In this document: positions 23,922-33,565 of the stretch, piece after piece
Layout of the letters: every line of letters starts with the position of its first letter
Numbering within the stretch: the first letter of the stretch is position 1
Assembly (NCBI RefSeq): GCF_002218085.1
Contig: NZ_BDUC01000002.1
Coordinates: 558,001 to 622,000, forward strand
From: Tolypothrix sp. NIES-4075
GTDB lineage: Bacteria > Cyanobacteriota > Cyanobacteriia > Cyanobacteriales > Nostocaceae
Length of the DNA stretch: 64,000 bases
Direction of reading: 5' to 3'
The notes under the pieces: generated by a model
Seen by the model: only the letters and a program-made list of their open reading frames with translations
What the model was told of the DNA's origin: nothing
Database searches by the model: none
Program-made: the position numbers and the translations under genes

Positions 23922-24887
23922 ATGATGGCACAAGAAAATTTAGAAGCTGTTCTCAACGACTTGCATTGGAAATACAAGTCACTGCAAGATGGTGCAGTAG
24001 CTAAGTATATACCGGAGTTAGCAAAGGTGAATCCGGAGTTGTTTAGCATCTGCGTTGTAACTGTTGATGGTGAGGTTTACCAAGTCGGTGATGACAAACA
24101 ATTATTTACTATCCAGTCGATTTCCAAGGTGTTTGCATATGGACTTGCGCTTGAGGATCATGGACGGGATTATGTTTTAACTAGGGTTGGGGTGGAACCC
24201 ACGGGAGATGCATTTAATGCAATTATTTTAGATGAGCAATCAAATCGACCATTAAATCCAATGGTAAATGCGGGAGCGATCGCCACCACCAGTTTAATCA
24301 AAGGTAATGGTGCAACCGAACGTCTCAATCGAATGTTGAATATGTTTCGCCGATATATCGGTCATGATGTATTCGTTGACATCTCCGTATTTACCTCAGA
24401 GCGCTCCACCGGACATCGCAACCGGGCAATGGCGCACTTAATGCTAAACTTTGGCATGATTGATCCTAACATTGAAGAATCGCTGGATTTGTACTTCCAG
24501 CAATGCGCTGTGATGGTAAATTGCCAGGACTTGGCAGTTATGGCAGCTACTTTGGCGAACAAAGGTATCAATCCGCTTACAAAAGAGCGTGCCGTGAATA
24601 GCAGTTATATAAAAGACATTTTGAGCGTCATGTATACCTGCGGCATGTATAATTTTGCCGGTGAATGGGCTTATAAAATTGGTATTCCTGCGAAAAGTGG
24701 TGTTTGTGGTGGAATTATCGCTATAGTACCAAATCAGATGGGAATCGGAGTATTTTCACCGCGTCTTGATGCACGTGGTAACAGTGTTCGGGGGGTGAAG
24801 GTATGTGAAGAACTTTCCCAGCATTTAGGCTTACATCTATTTGAGTGTTCGCGCAATAATTTAAAGTCGGGAGATTTATGTAATTAA
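23922..24887 (+). CDS. glsA: Glutaminase
   Basis: A serine-dependent beta-lactamase-fold glutaminase that hydrolyses glutamine to glutamate and ammonia. The catalytic SxxK is in FTIQSISKVFAYGLAL (Ser73 and Lys76 counted from an upstream in-frame start at 23901). NPMVNAGAIAT, SERSTGHRNRAMAHLM, DLYFQQCAVMVNCQDLAVMAATLAN and GIPAKSGVCGGI are all family blocks. The start is ambiguous: ATG codons at 23922 and 23925 are both possible, and neither has a strong ribosome-binding site. The length (about 320) is standard, and the protein is cytosolic. It probably affects glutamine pools and hence nitrogen sensing. Confidence 0.95.
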   Translation: MMAQENLEAVLNDLHWKYKSLQDGAVAKYIPELAKVNPELFSICVVTVDGEVYQVGDDKQLFTIQSISKVFAYGLALEDHGRDYVLTRVGVEPTGDAFNAIILDEQSNRPLNPMVNAGAIATTSLIKGNGATERLNRMLNMFRRYIGHDVFVDISVFTSERSTGHRNRAMAHLMLNFGMIDPNIEESLDLYFQQCAVMVNCQDLAVMAATLANKGINPLTKERAVNSSYIKDILSVMYTCGMYNFAGEWAYKIGIPAKSGVCGGIIAIVPNQMGIGVFSPRLDARGNSVRGVKVCEELSQHLGLHLFECSRNNLKSGDLCN

Positions 24888-25189
24888 ATTTTATTTATCT
24901 TAAGTAATAATAACCAGAGATTTGGCAATACAAAAAAACCAAATTTACCCTAATTTCTTATCATTAGATGAGCCTTTAGGAAGAGGAAATTGTATGCTTG
25001 AATATTTTATAATTATATAAAGAATGCTTAATGCCCGTTATTCAAATTAAAAAAAACTAATAGAACGAATTTGGTAAATAAAGTTATTAACTTTTATTAC
25101 CTTGATATTGACTGTTAAAGCATTAAGTACTAACAAGTTAAAATATTTGAGATTCAATTATAGCATCTATTTAGCAAATTTTTCAGATT
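24888..25189. other. A+T-rich intergenic region
   Basis: About 300 bases between glsA and the MHYT kinase gene. No ORF, hairpin or tandem repeat stands out. Confidence 0.5.
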
Positions 25190-25207
25190 TTGCAAATTAA
25201 TAATGTA

Positions 25208-26788
25208 ATGTTGTATTTAGCTACAGTCTTGACAGCTAACTTTGATATACGTCTGATTGTCCTTTCAATTGCTATTGCCATAATTGGTTCATGCATTGCC
25301 TTAGATATAGCTGAACAAATCTCCCTTGCTAAAACATCTAGTCGGCTGTGGTGGGTGACGGGTAGCGCACTTACCTTAGGAATTACCATCTGGGTAATGC
25401 ACTTTATTGGCATTCTTTCATATCGGCTGCCGATACGAGTTGAATATGATTATACAATCGTCTTAATTTCAATGGTAGTAGCAATTGGCGGTTCAGCAAT
25501 TGGATTTTTTATTATTAGCTATCAGCCAAAAGTAGGTTACGTAACGCTATTAGTTGCGAGCTTTTTTGTAGCAGGTGCAATTTATGGAATGCACTATACG
25601 CCAATGTTAGCGCTGAAAGTCTCTGCCGAGCAGGTGCATGATTTAAAGTTAATTACTCTGAGTGTTGGAGTAGGGATTGGTGGCTCATTTTGCGCTTTCT
25701 GGCTGACTTTTCGTCCCATTCAAGAGAAGATAATATCTTTAGAAGTGCGGAAGTTTTACACTGCTTTGCTGATGGGAGGTGCAATTTGTGGAATGCACTA
25801 CATCGCAATGGCAGGCGTTAAGTTTAAGGCAAAAAATGTTTCCGCCTTGTTAGATGTTGCCGCAGATAATACTATATTAATAATAGCAATTAACATTGGT
25901 ACTTTAATTATTTTGATATTAGGACAATTGGCTGCTTTTTATGGTCGGCGTTTGAGTGCTGAATTAGCAGCAACAGAAGCTTTGCGTCAAAGCGAAGAAC
26001 GCCTAGAAGAATTGGTAAAAGAGCGCACTCAAGAATTAGAAGCGGCAAAATTGATTGCCGAAGCAGCCAACCGTACAAAGTCAGAATTTCTAGCTAATAT
26101 GAATCATGAATTACGAACACCGCTAACTGCAATAATTGGGTTTTCGAGTGTACTTTTAGAGAAAGTCTTTGGTTCATTGAACGACAAACAGGAACAGTAT
26201 GTTAGGGGAATCAATAAGTGCGGATATCAACAGTTAAATCTGATTAATGACTTGTTAGATTTAGCTAAAATTGAGGCAGGACGAGAAGAATTAGATATTG
26301 TCACTTTAGCAGTAGAACCTATTTGTCAAGACTGTCTTGCAGTGATTCGCGAACAAGCGATCGCTCGCGGTTTAGATTTATTATTAGAAATTGCGCCAGA
26401 TATTACTATTTGTAATGCTGACGATCGCCGATTGCGGCAGATATTATTAAATTTACTCTCAAATGCTGTCAAGTTTACCGAATTCGGCTTTGTAAAACTA
26501 AAAGTTGAGAAAAAGTCTGGCTTTATTAACTTTGCGGTAATCGATACTGGTATTGGTATTTCCCCAGAGGATCAACAAAAGCTTTTTCAAACGTTTCAGC
26601 AAGTCGGTAGCGATCGCGATCGTCAACGTCAAGGTACAGGACTAGGTCTTGCTTTGTCAAAAAATTTAGCCCTACTTCATGGTGGTGATATTACAGTTGA
26701 GTCTGAATTAGGAAAGGGTAGTAATTTAACTTTACTTTTACCCGAATCGCCAGTAGGTAATTCTTTGCAAAAAGTTGTCAAAGAATAA
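25208..26788 (+). CDS. MHYT-domain membrane sensor histidine kinase
   Basis: The ATG at 25208 (MLYLATVL) or a TTG at 25190 begins the protein; neither has a strong ribosome-binding site. The N-terminal 240 residues form about seven membrane helices with three MHYT motifs (WVMHFIG, YGMHYTPM, CGMHYIAM), thought to bind copper and sense a diatomic gas or light-related signal. A coiled coil follows (RQSEERLEELVKERTQELEA), then the dimerisation domain with phosphorylatable His in NMNHELRTPLTAIIGF. The ATPase domain has an N-box QILLNLLSNAVKFTE, DTGIGISPEDQ and GTGLGLALSKNLA. There is no receiver domain, and no response regulator gene is adjacent, so the partner is unknown. Confidence 0.92.
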   Translation: MLYLATVLTANFDIRLIVLSIAIAIIGSCIALDIAEQISLAKTSSRLWWVTGSALTLGITIWVMHFIGILSYRLPIRVEYDYTIVLISMVVAIGGSAIGFFIISYQPKVGYVTLLVASFFVAGAIYGMHYTPMLALKVSAEQVHDLKLITLSVGVGIGGSFCAFWLTFRPIQEKIISLEVRKFYTALLMGGAICGMHYIAMAGVKFKAKNVSALLDVAADNTILIIAINIGTLIILILGQLAAFYGRRLSAELAATEALRQSEERLEELVKERTQELEAAKLIAEAANRTKSEFLANMNHELRTPLTAIIGFSSVLLEKVFGSLNDKQEQYVRGINKCGYQQLNLINDLLDLAKIEAGREELDIVTLAVEPICQDCLAVIREQAIARGLDLLLEIAPDITICNADDRRLRQILLNLLSNAVKFTEFGFVKLKVEKKSGFINFAVIDTGIGISPEDQQKLFQTFQQVGSDRDRQRQGTGLGLALSKNLALLHGGDITVESELGKGSNLTLLLPESPVGNSLQKVVKE

Positions 26789-27677
26789 AAGCGATCGCTA
26801 TTTTCACGATTACTTTATACTTAATTATTTGTTTGATAAACTAAATGCTCATTTTTTTATATACTGAGTTAAAAATAAAACCATCTAACTACGAAAATAC
26901 TCGCCTTTCCAAACATAGCTTTGTAAGAAATTCATAAACTCTCAATAGTCTTTACAGTTAGTTTAAAAACGATTTCATATTTAGCTATAAGATAAAAATA
27001 GTTGTGTCGCTACTAAGACGCTCTGGATTAATATGTAAATTACTCTTGCACATCATGTTTATAACAACAGACTCTAAAAACTGGCTACAGCAAAGCCGTT
27101 ATAGTAGTCGGGGAAGTGTGTACTTATTCGCTCCGATGGTCAACTTCAACATAATGGCTGAAGTTGGTGACACTCCACCCTAGATGTGCATGTATTTACT
27201 TGGAAATTTTTAGATAAATTCAATAATTACATCCTGAGAAAGTAAGAAAATTTTACTTTTGTGTTGGTATCACTTAAACAGATGTAATTGAGTTGAAATC
27301 ACTGCTTTTGTAATTGAATAACAAAGCATCAAATAGCCGATCAAATCTGCATGTATAGATTAGTAATTATGCAGTAGTTGGTGACAGGCAAATTGACTCT
27401 TATTCGGTTCTTAATTAGTTCCGAATATATAAAGCAGTGTCTCTAATTTCCAGTAAATATCAATATTGAATACTAACTACCAAAGTTGCTTGTAATCTGC
27501 GATAAGCATCTCTTGTGCAGCTTTATCTAACAATTAAATAACACCTGCGTTGAATTATCAGAGATATCTTATGGTTTTTGAAAGTTTGATCAACCATTTG
27601 GTTTGTATCTGTGCTTTTTAATCACTATACATTCCGAGAATGCAGATTAAAAAGTATATCTGACAACGCAGGACAGA
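26789..27677. other. 889-bp non-coding region upstream of the acyltransferase group
   Basis: No convincing ORF in either strand. Notable items are a dyad CAACTTCA (27141-27148) / TGAAGTTG (27159-27166), followed by a stretch (27172-27195, cactccaccctagatgtgca) that resembles the upstream block of the small-RNA units at 8165-8191, and a nested inverted repeat at 27614-27654 just before the first acyltransferase gene. The rest is A+T-rich. Confidence 0.5.
27614..27654. promoter_or_regulatory. Nested inverted repeat upstream of acyltransferase gene, possible operator
   Basis: Outer arms CTTTTTAATC (27614-27623) and GATTAAAAAG (27645-27654) are perfect. An inner dyad CATTC-cga-GAATG (27630-27642) shares the same centre region. 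It ends 23 bp before the first codon at 27678. The symmetry could bind a dimeric regulator or form a leader hairpin; function is inferred. Confidence 0.45.
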
Positions 27678-28421
27678 ATGCAAACATCAAGACAACTATT
27701 CATCTGGATGAAAATCATGAATAATCACGGCTATATCTCAAAGTGGAAAAAAATCCAAGAAACTGTTTTAACTAACTTGTTAAAAGGTATACCTACAAAT
27801 TTCGTGGGTAGCAAATTACGAACTTCGCTGTATCGTAATATTTTTGGCAAAATAGGTAACTCAGTTTATATTCAACACGGAGTTGAATTCATCAACACTC
27901 CTTGTATTGAAATAGGCAATAATGTGCAGATTTTACGAGGTGTTAATCTCGATGCGAGTGGAGATAAAAACAATAAAATTTATTTAGCAAATGGAGTTGG
28001 TCTTAACTATGGTGTTGACATAAATGCGTTAAGAAATACGTGTATATATATAGATGAATCTACCTTCATCGGTCCTTATGTTTGTATTGCTGGTCCCGGC
28101 AATATTAAGATTGGTAAAAACTGTTTAATTGCGGCACAAACCGGAATATTCGCTAATAATCATATTTTTTCAGATCCCACCCAGTTGATTGGTTTACAAG
28201 GTATAACTCGCAAGGGAATTGTAATTGAAGATGATTGTTGGTTAGGTTCTGGAGTGAAGGTATTAGATGGAGTCACTATCGGTAAAGGCAGTGTTATTGG
28301 TGCCGGTTCTGTTGTGACCAAAAATATTCCTCCTTTTTCAGTTGCTGTAGGTGTTCCTGCACGAGTAATTAAAAGCCGTAATACCCAAATTGCAGAATCT
28401 TCAATGTTAAGGTTGACCTAA
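27678..28421 (+). CDS. Left-handed beta-helix acetyltransferase (WbbJ/maltose O-acetyltransferase-like)
   Basis: A 247-residue hexapeptide-repeat acyltransferase. Hexad repeats are seen throughout residues 60-235 (for example IEIGNNVQILRGVNL, IKIGKNCLIAAQTGI, IVIEDDCWLGSGVKVLDGVT, IGKGSVIGAGSVVTKNIPPF). It closes with AVGVPARVIKSR, the usual C-terminal motif of sugar O-acetyltransferases. IFANNHIFSD supplies the likely catalytic histidine. It probably transfers acetyl from acetyl-CoA to a polysaccharide or glycolipid sugar in the cytosol. An internal ATG at 27711 or 27718 region is an alternative start. Two membrane acyltransferase genes follow on the same strand, suggesting a shared pathway. 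Confidence 0.85.
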   Translation: MQTSRQLFIWMKIMNNHGYISKWKKIQETVLTNLLKGIPTNFVGSKLRTSLYRNIFGKIGNSVYIQHGVEFINTPCIEIGNNVQILRGVNLDASGDKNNKIYLANGVGLNYGVDINALRNTCIYIDESTFIGPYVCIAGPGNIKIGKNCLIAAQTGIFANNHIFSDPTQLIGLQGITRKGIVIEDDCWLGSGVKVLDGVTIGKGSVIGAGSVVTKNIPPFSVAVGVPARVIKSRNTQIAESSMLRLT

Positions 28422-28574
28422 GTTTGTACAAATATAGCCTGATAATTTGATATACAAACAGGCGAATATTTATTAGTTTTTAGCGCAATTTACTTATGCA
28501 AATGATAAATTTTGCATAGTTAATTTGCAGTTGAAAAACGACAAAAGTCATATATACGTAAGGAAATTGATTTA

Positions 28575-29753
28575 ATGATTCAATTAATAGAAAGACCTGC
28601 GAACAAACGGCTGCGTCTTGAGTATTTAGATGGATTACGTGGACTGGCAGCAGTGTATGTGGTATTTGTCCATATAGAACCATCTATAGGAGAACAATTG
28701 CCTAATTTGTTAGAACTTTTTATGAAAACATTAAGATATGGTCGCGTTAGTGTTGTAGTGTTTATAATACTTTCTGGCTACGTTTTGATGGCATCAGTAG
28801 TTCGCTCCCCAAACGGTTATGTAGCTGGAGGTTTGTTGGGTTATATTAAGCGGCGATCGCGTCGAATTTTACCACCATACTATGCTGCTCTTTTTTTATG
28901 TGTCTTACTAGCAGCAGCAATATTTATATTAGAGAAATTTACTAGTTTCCAATGGAATGAAATAGCTGGTAAAGGTCCATTTTCTCCTTATTTTTCCTTG
29001 AGTGATTTCTGCTCTCACCTGCTACTAATTCACAATCTTATTCCAGGTGCATACATGTCCATTAATCCACCATTGTGGACAGTGGCTACAGAATGGCAGT
29101 TATACTTTTTATTTCCGCTATTCTTACTACCTATATGGCAACGTTTTGGATTAACTTCAGTTGTTATCGCTGCTTTTTTAATTGGAATAGCACCCTTATA
29201 TCTTTTCAATGGGTTGTTTGAAACAGCTAGTCCTTGGTTTCTTGGTTTATTTGCCTTGGGAATGGCAGCAGCAGATATTGGACTTTCGCAAAAATCGAAA
29301 TTAATTACTATTAGAAATTCTCTACCGTGGGGTGTATTGACAATTATATTTACTGGCGTAGCTTTTTTAACTGAGTGGCGAAAATTGGGATTGCATATAT
29401 GGATTAGTGAGAGTTTTTTTGGTTTAGCAGCTGCTTGTTTATTTATTTACTGCACCAAGTTTGCGATCGCTGACAAAAAGCTACCTTCAATCCTACGTGT
29501 ATTTGAGCATCCGATTGCGATCGCACTCGGAGTATTTTCTTATAGTCTGTATCTCACTCATGGACCAGTATTAGTGTTGGTACGTTACTTTCTTTTTAGT
29601 CTGCAATTATCTCCAGTATTATTTGCGGTTACATCTTACACATTAGGTCTGGCAACGTCGTTAGTAATTGGGTATTTGTTTTACTTACTTTTTGAAAGAC
29701 CATTTATATCTGGTTTCTTAAAGAAGCGGAAAGTCAAAGATGCAGTAAGTTGA
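28575..29753 (+). CDS. Membrane acyltransferase 3 (OafA/YrhL family), paralogue 1
   Basis: A 392-residue integral membrane protein with about ten hydrophobic segments. The family N-terminus is RLEYLDGLRGLAAVYVVFVH, with the conserved Arg in the first cytoplasmic loop. FIILSGYVL and KRRSRRILPPYYAAL follow, then PPLWTVATEWQLYFLFPL, the usual middle block. It ends RPFISGFLKKRKVKDAVS. Such enzymes move acyl groups across the membrane onto surface sugars. It is 57% or so identical by eye to the next gene, and the two share the unusual basic C-terminal tail. The ATG at 28575 follows gtaaggaaat, a fair ribosome-binding site. Confidence 0.92.
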   Translation: MIQLIERPANKRLRLEYLDGLRGLAAVYVVFVHIEPSIGEQLPNLLELFMKTLRYGRVSVVVFIILSGYVLMASVVRSPNGYVAGGLLGYIKRRSRRILPPYYAALFLCVLLAAAIFILEKFTSFQWNEIAGKGPFSPYFSLSDFCSHLLLIHNLIPGAYMSINPPLWTVATEWQLYFLFPLFLLPIWQRFGLTSVVIAAFLIGIAPLYLFNGLFETASPWFLGLFALGMAAADIGLSQKSKLITIRNSLPWGVLTIIFTGVAFLTEWRKLGLHIWISESFFGLAAACLFIYCTKFAIADKKLPSILRVFEHPIAIALGVFSYSLYLTHGPVLVLVRYFLFSLQLSPVLFAVTSYTLGLATSLVIGYLFYLLFERPFISGFLKKRKVKDAVS

Positions 29754-29754
29754 C

Positions 29755-29915
29755 CAAATAATTATTAATTCATAATTCATAATTCTTAATTAAACAAATG
29801 GGTAAAGCGCGAACACGCTCATTAAAAATAAGCTAAAACTTATTAAGTGGAAAGTTCAAGCTGACACTGATTGAAATTATTAATTATTAATTATTAATTA
29901 TGAATTAGATTAATA
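29755..29915. repeat. A+T-rich tandem repeats (attaatt / ttcataa)
   Basis: Two clusters of short repeats: ttattaattcataattcata near 29761 and ttattaattattaattatta near 29880. The clusters are roughly complementary, so the interval between the acyltransferase paralogues could form a weak large stem. No gene is present. Confidence 0.6.
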
Positions 29916-29979
29916 CAGTAGGTTTAGCTACTATTTATTCTCACATAATTAGCAAAAAAACAAAAGAGGTGTTAATTTA

Positions 29980-31158
29980 ATGAAACAATTAACCAGGACA
30001 TCTACTGAGGAGAGAATACGTCTGCATTTCTTAGATGGAATACGTGGTTTGGCAGCATTGTATGTGGTATTTTGTCATATTTTGCCGCACCAAGGGGAAA
30101 ACTTACCACTATGGATAAGTTTGCCAACAAAACTATTAAGATATGGTTCTTTTAGTGTGGCAATTTTTATTGTACTTTCTGGCTACTGTTTAATGTTGCC
30201 AGTAACTCGCTCTCAAACAGGTTATATTCCCGGAAATTTATTTAATTACTTTAAAAAAAGAGCCAGAAGGATTATACCACCTTTTTATGCAGCTATTATT
30301 TTCTGCTGTATATTAGCTCTGATAATATTAACTTTAGAACGATTTACAACTTTTAAATGGCATGAGGTTCAGTACGATTGGTTTTCTCCTCGTTTCTCTG
30401 TTGTAGATGTAATTTTGCACTTTCTAGTAATTCATAATTTGCTTCCAGGAAGTGATGTTTATATTATGAATATACCATTATGGAGTGTGGCTTTAGAATG
30501 GCAAATTTACTTTTTATTTCCTTTAGTTTTTCTACCTGTGTTGCGACGTTGGGGTTTGTTGCCAGTTATAGCGATCGCTTTTTTAATTGGACTTACACCC
30601 CACTATTTATTTAATAATTATATGGACCCAAGCCGTCCTTGGTTTGTCGGTTCATTTACTATCGGAATGACTGCGGCAGAAATCGCATTTTCACAACAGC
30701 CACAACTGAGAAAACTCAATAAATCTTTGCCGTGGGGTAAGCTTGCGGCGATTTTTGCTGGCGTTGCTATTATTACTGAATGGAAAAAATTAGGAGTTGA
30801 TGCTTGGATTTTCGAGACTTTCGCGAGTATAGCTGCCGCTTGTCTAATAATCTACTGCACCAAGATTGTGATTGAGCGGAAAACACCACCTTTAATTATG
30901 AGACTATTCGAGCATCCGATTGCGATCGCACTCTCGACATTTTCCTACAGTCTGTATCTCACTCACGGACCAGTAGAAACGCTAATCAATCACTGGCTTG
31001 TTACTTTAAATATGTCTCCGGTAATCTTTGCAGTGACATTGTACTTATTGAGTGTGGGAATCTCGTTAATATTTGCGTATTTCTTTTACTTAGTCTTTGA
31101 GCGACCTTTTATGTCTGGTTTCTTAAAAAAGCGGAAAGTCAAAGATGCAATTAGTTGA
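29980..31158 (+). CDS. Membrane acyltransferase 3 (OafA/YrhL family), paralogue 2
   Basis: A 392-residue paralogue of the preceding gene and identical to it in length: RLHFLDGIRGLAALYVVFCH at the N-terminus, KKRARRIIPPFYAA, NIPLWSVALEWQIYFLFPL, and the tail RPFMSGFLKKRKVKDAIS. About ten membrane segments. The ribosome-binding site is AGAGG 9 bases before the ATG. Tandem duplication followed by divergence is the obvious origin. The two proteins may acylate different positions of one surface polymer or different acceptors. A 226-bp spacer with A+T repeats separates them, so they may be transcribed independently. Confidence 0.92.
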   Translation: MKQLTRTSTEERIRLHFLDGIRGLAALYVVFCHILPHQGENLPLWISLPTKLLRYGSFSVAIFIVLSGYCLMLPVTRSQTGYIPGNLFNYFKKRARRIIPPFYAAIIFCCILALIILTLERFTTFKWHEVQYDWFSPRFSVVDVILHFLVIHNLLPGSDVYIMNIPLWSVALEWQIYFLFPLVFLPVLRRWGLLPVIAIAFLIGLTPHYLFNNYMDPSRPWFVGSFTIGMTAAEIAFSQQPQLRKLNKSLPWGKLAAIFAGVAIITEWKKLGVDAWIFETFASIAAACLIIYCTKIVIERKTPPLIMRLFEHPIAIALSTFSYSLYLTHGPVETLINHWLVTLNMSPVIFAVTLYLLSVGISLIFAYFFYLVFERPFMSGFLKKRKVKDAIS

Positions 31159-31444
31159 GAATTACAGAAAACCGGAAAATAAAATATAGCTTGTTTGTAG
31201 GGAATTTTACTTCACTACATTTTTTTTGTTAATTTTATAATAGACCTCAATACTCATTCTATAAATACATGTTCTTCTTATCCCTTTCCCCTTTTCCCTT
31301 TCCCCTTTCCCCTGACTTCTGCAATAAGTCTAATATCAAAGCGATCGCTCAAAGGCTATGTCAAAATAGAAGCAAAATTACTCTAGCCGCAGAAAAATTT
31401 GTAAGCTATAACCGTAAAAAGACAATGAATGATGGGTAGAACAA
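31159..31444. other. Intergenic region with short pyrimidine repeats
   Basis: 286 bases. It contains a tcccctttccccttttccct minisatellite near 31276-31312 and one HIP1 octamer. No gene seen. Confidence 0.5.
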
Positions 31445-31903
31445 GTGCGAAAAAATCAACTGCTTTACATATTATTTGCACTTAGCTTACTAAGCATTTT
31501 AGGCTTTTCTTACGTCTCGGAACTCTCAGAGCGATCGCCAGTCACTAGTTGCCGTCAATGGGGATTTTATTCCTCAAAAGGTGAAAAATATTACACTTAT
31601 CCAGAGAAAATAGTTGTAAAACCTTGGGTTGGTCCGCATCATGTTTACGGCATGTTCATGATTCCCGATGGATATCGCAATGACTTTTTCTTTACAGTCA
31701 CAATAGACAAAGCTGAGGTTTACTGCGGAGTTATGTATGAACCTGCTAGAAAATTTATCGCAGGCGTAAATGCCAAACCAGGATATTCTCTGATAAAAGG
31801 ACTTTTGAACACGCGGATTGCTCTTCAAATAATTATCCAAGGTAAAGGAGATCAGTTAAAGCAGCCACAAAATTGGAAGGTGGGTTACATCAATAAAGAA
31901 TAA
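31445..31903 (+). CDS. Hypothetical protein with N-terminal membrane anchor or signal
   Basis: A 152-residue protein from a GTG start (31445) with a hydrophobic segment (LLYILFALSLLSILGFSYV) followed by a domain of about 125 residues with Cys36, Cys94 and many aromatic residues (WGFYSSKGEKYYTYPEKIVV and WVGPHHVYGMFMIPDGYRND). It is probably exported and anchored, or secreted. I do not recognise a family. It follows the acyltransferases on the same strand after 286 bp and is followed by heptameric repeats. Confidence 0.55.
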   Translation: MRKNQLLYILFALSLLSILGFSYVSELSERSPVTSCRQWGFYSSKGEKYYTYPEKIVVKPWVGPHHVYGMFMIPDGYRNDFFFTVTIDKAEVYCGVMYEPARKFIAGVNAKPGYSLIKGLLNTRIALQIIIQGKGDQLKQPQNWKVGYINKE

Positions 31904-32104
31904 TGGGAATGGGGAATGGGTAATGGAGAATGGGGAATGGGGAATGGGGAGTGGGGAATGGGGAGTGGGGAGTGGGGAATGGGGAATGGGTAATGGGGAA
32001 TGGGTAATAAAAATAATTACCAATAACCAATTCCCAATGCCCAATGCGATAGGGCCCAATGCCCATGCCCAATTACCAATTCCCAATTACCAATTCCCAA
32101 TTCC
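31904..32104. repeat. Heptameric tandem repeats forming a long inverted pair
   Basis: About eighteen units of gggaatg, gggtaat and gggagtg (31903-32006) face about ten complementary units (ccaattccc, cccaatgcc; 32018-32103). The two halves can pair as a hairpin of roughly 80 bp per arm. It lies between convergent genes (the orphan ORF and nupC), where it could act as a bidirectional terminator. Confidence 0.75.
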
Positions 32105-32105
32105 T

Positions 32106-33314
32106 TCATACCAACATCCCAGCAATACAAGCGGTGATAAAACCCGCAAGCAATCCACCAATCATTGAGCTTACACCCATACGTGCCAAATCGTGCTGCC
32201 GGTTCGGTGCCATCCCCGTAATTCCGCCGATGGTAATCCCGATTGAGCCGATATTCGCAAAATTACACAGCGCGTAAGTGGCAATAATTACTGCTCGTTG
32301 AGAAATTTTGCCTTCCTTAATCAGTTTCCCTAAATCCACGTAAGCAATAAACTCATTCAGAATCGTCTTTTTACCCAACAACGCTCCGACTTGTCCGCAA
32401 TCAGCTAAAGGCACGCCCATCAACCACGCCAAAGGTGCCATGATAAAAGATAATATCCATTCCAATGACAACTGCGGTAAATTAACAAGCGCTCCCAACC
32501 ATCCCAGCAGCGCATTTACAGCGGCTAACAATCCCAAAAAGGCAATAATCATCACCCCGACATTAACGGCTAATTTAACGCCGTCAAGCGCTCCCGTAGT
32601 TGCAGCATCAATCACATTGACGTAATTCGTCTGAACATCCATCTTTACTTTACCCGCCGTATCGGAAACTTCCGTTTCTGGATAAAGCAGTTTTGCTACC
32701 ACAAGGGAAGTGGGAGCTGTCATAAAGAATGCGGCAATCAAGTGTTCTGCTGGTATACCAAACGATAAATAAGCACCCAGTACTCCACCGGCAATTGTAG
32801 CAAAACCGCCTGTCATTACCGCGAACAATTCTGATTGCGTCATTGTTGCGACAAAGGGTTTAACAATTAACGGTGATTCAGTCGGTCCCAAAAAGATATT
32901 ACCAGCAGTCGATAAAGATTCAGCCCCTGATGTTTTCATTGTCTTCATCATCACCCACGCCAGCCCATTCACCACCCACTGCAAAATACCGTAATGGTAC
33001 AATACACTGATAAAGGCAGAGAAAAAGATAATTGTTGGTAGCACTTGAAAGGCAAATAAATGCTCTTTAAAATTTTCTCCAAAGACAAATTTAGCACCTT
33101 CATCAGAGAATGCTAAAAAATTACTTACCACATCGCCGAGAGATTTAAACACAGCTAAACCGCCGGGAGTTTTCAAAATCAGCAGTGCAAATACAAACTC
33201 CAAACCCAACCCCCAAGCGATAGTTCGCCACCGTATAGCGCGACGGTTGTTAGATAAGGCATAGGATATGGCGATGAAAACTAATACACCCAATGCGGAA
33301 ATAGCTCGTTCCAT
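32106..33314 (-). CDS. Concentrative nucleoside transporter, NupC family
   Basis: The ATG at 33314 follows GGGAGT with good spacing; an upstream in-frame start at 33326 is less likely. The roughly 402-residue membrane protein has ten or so hydrophobic segments and the CNT family blocks NIFLGPTESPLIVKPFV, TQSELFAVMTGGFATIAGGVLGAY, NEFIAYVDLGKLI and ALCNFANIGSIGITIGG. CNT carriers import nucleosides with a proton or sodium ion. Neighbouring amidohydrolase and isochorismatase-like genes suggest use of nucleosides or bases as a nitrogen source. It sits in the plasma membrane. Confidence 0.93.
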   Translation of the reverse strand: MERAISALGVLVFIAISYALSNNRRAIRWRTIAWGLGLEFVFALLILKTPGGLAVFKSLGDVVSNFLAFSDEGAKFVFGENFKEHLFAFQVLPTIIFFSAFISVLYHYGILQWVVNGLAWVMMKTMKTSGAESLSTAGNIFLGPTESPLIVKPFVATMTQSELFAVMTGGFATIAGGVLGAYLSFGIPAEHLIAAFFMTAPTSLVVAKLLYPETEVSDTAGKVKMDVQTNYVNVIDAATTGALDGVKLAVNVGVMIIAFLGLLAAVNALLGWLGALVNLPQLSLEWILSFIMAPLAWLMGVPLADCGQVGALLGKKTILNEFIAYVDLGKLIKEGKISQRAVIIATYALCNFANIGSIGITIGGITGMAPNRQHDLARMGVSSMIGGLLAGFITACIAGMLV

Positions 33315-33565
33315 GTATACTCCCAAGGCAATTAAGATATTAAAGCACTAAGACAAAAAGAATACACAATAATATATCCCTTTTTTTACTTCCTGATGTC
33401 TTTAGTGGTAAATCACTTTTTCACTCTTAATTCTGTTCACTATAAACAAATTTATTTTTGTTAGGGCGCGAGTTTGTGCAGCAACCTTTTTTACACTTGG
33501 TTTATTCTAAAATTGAGTTATTTACTGCTTAAGAAATCAGGTAAAATTAACTTAGGAAATTATTA

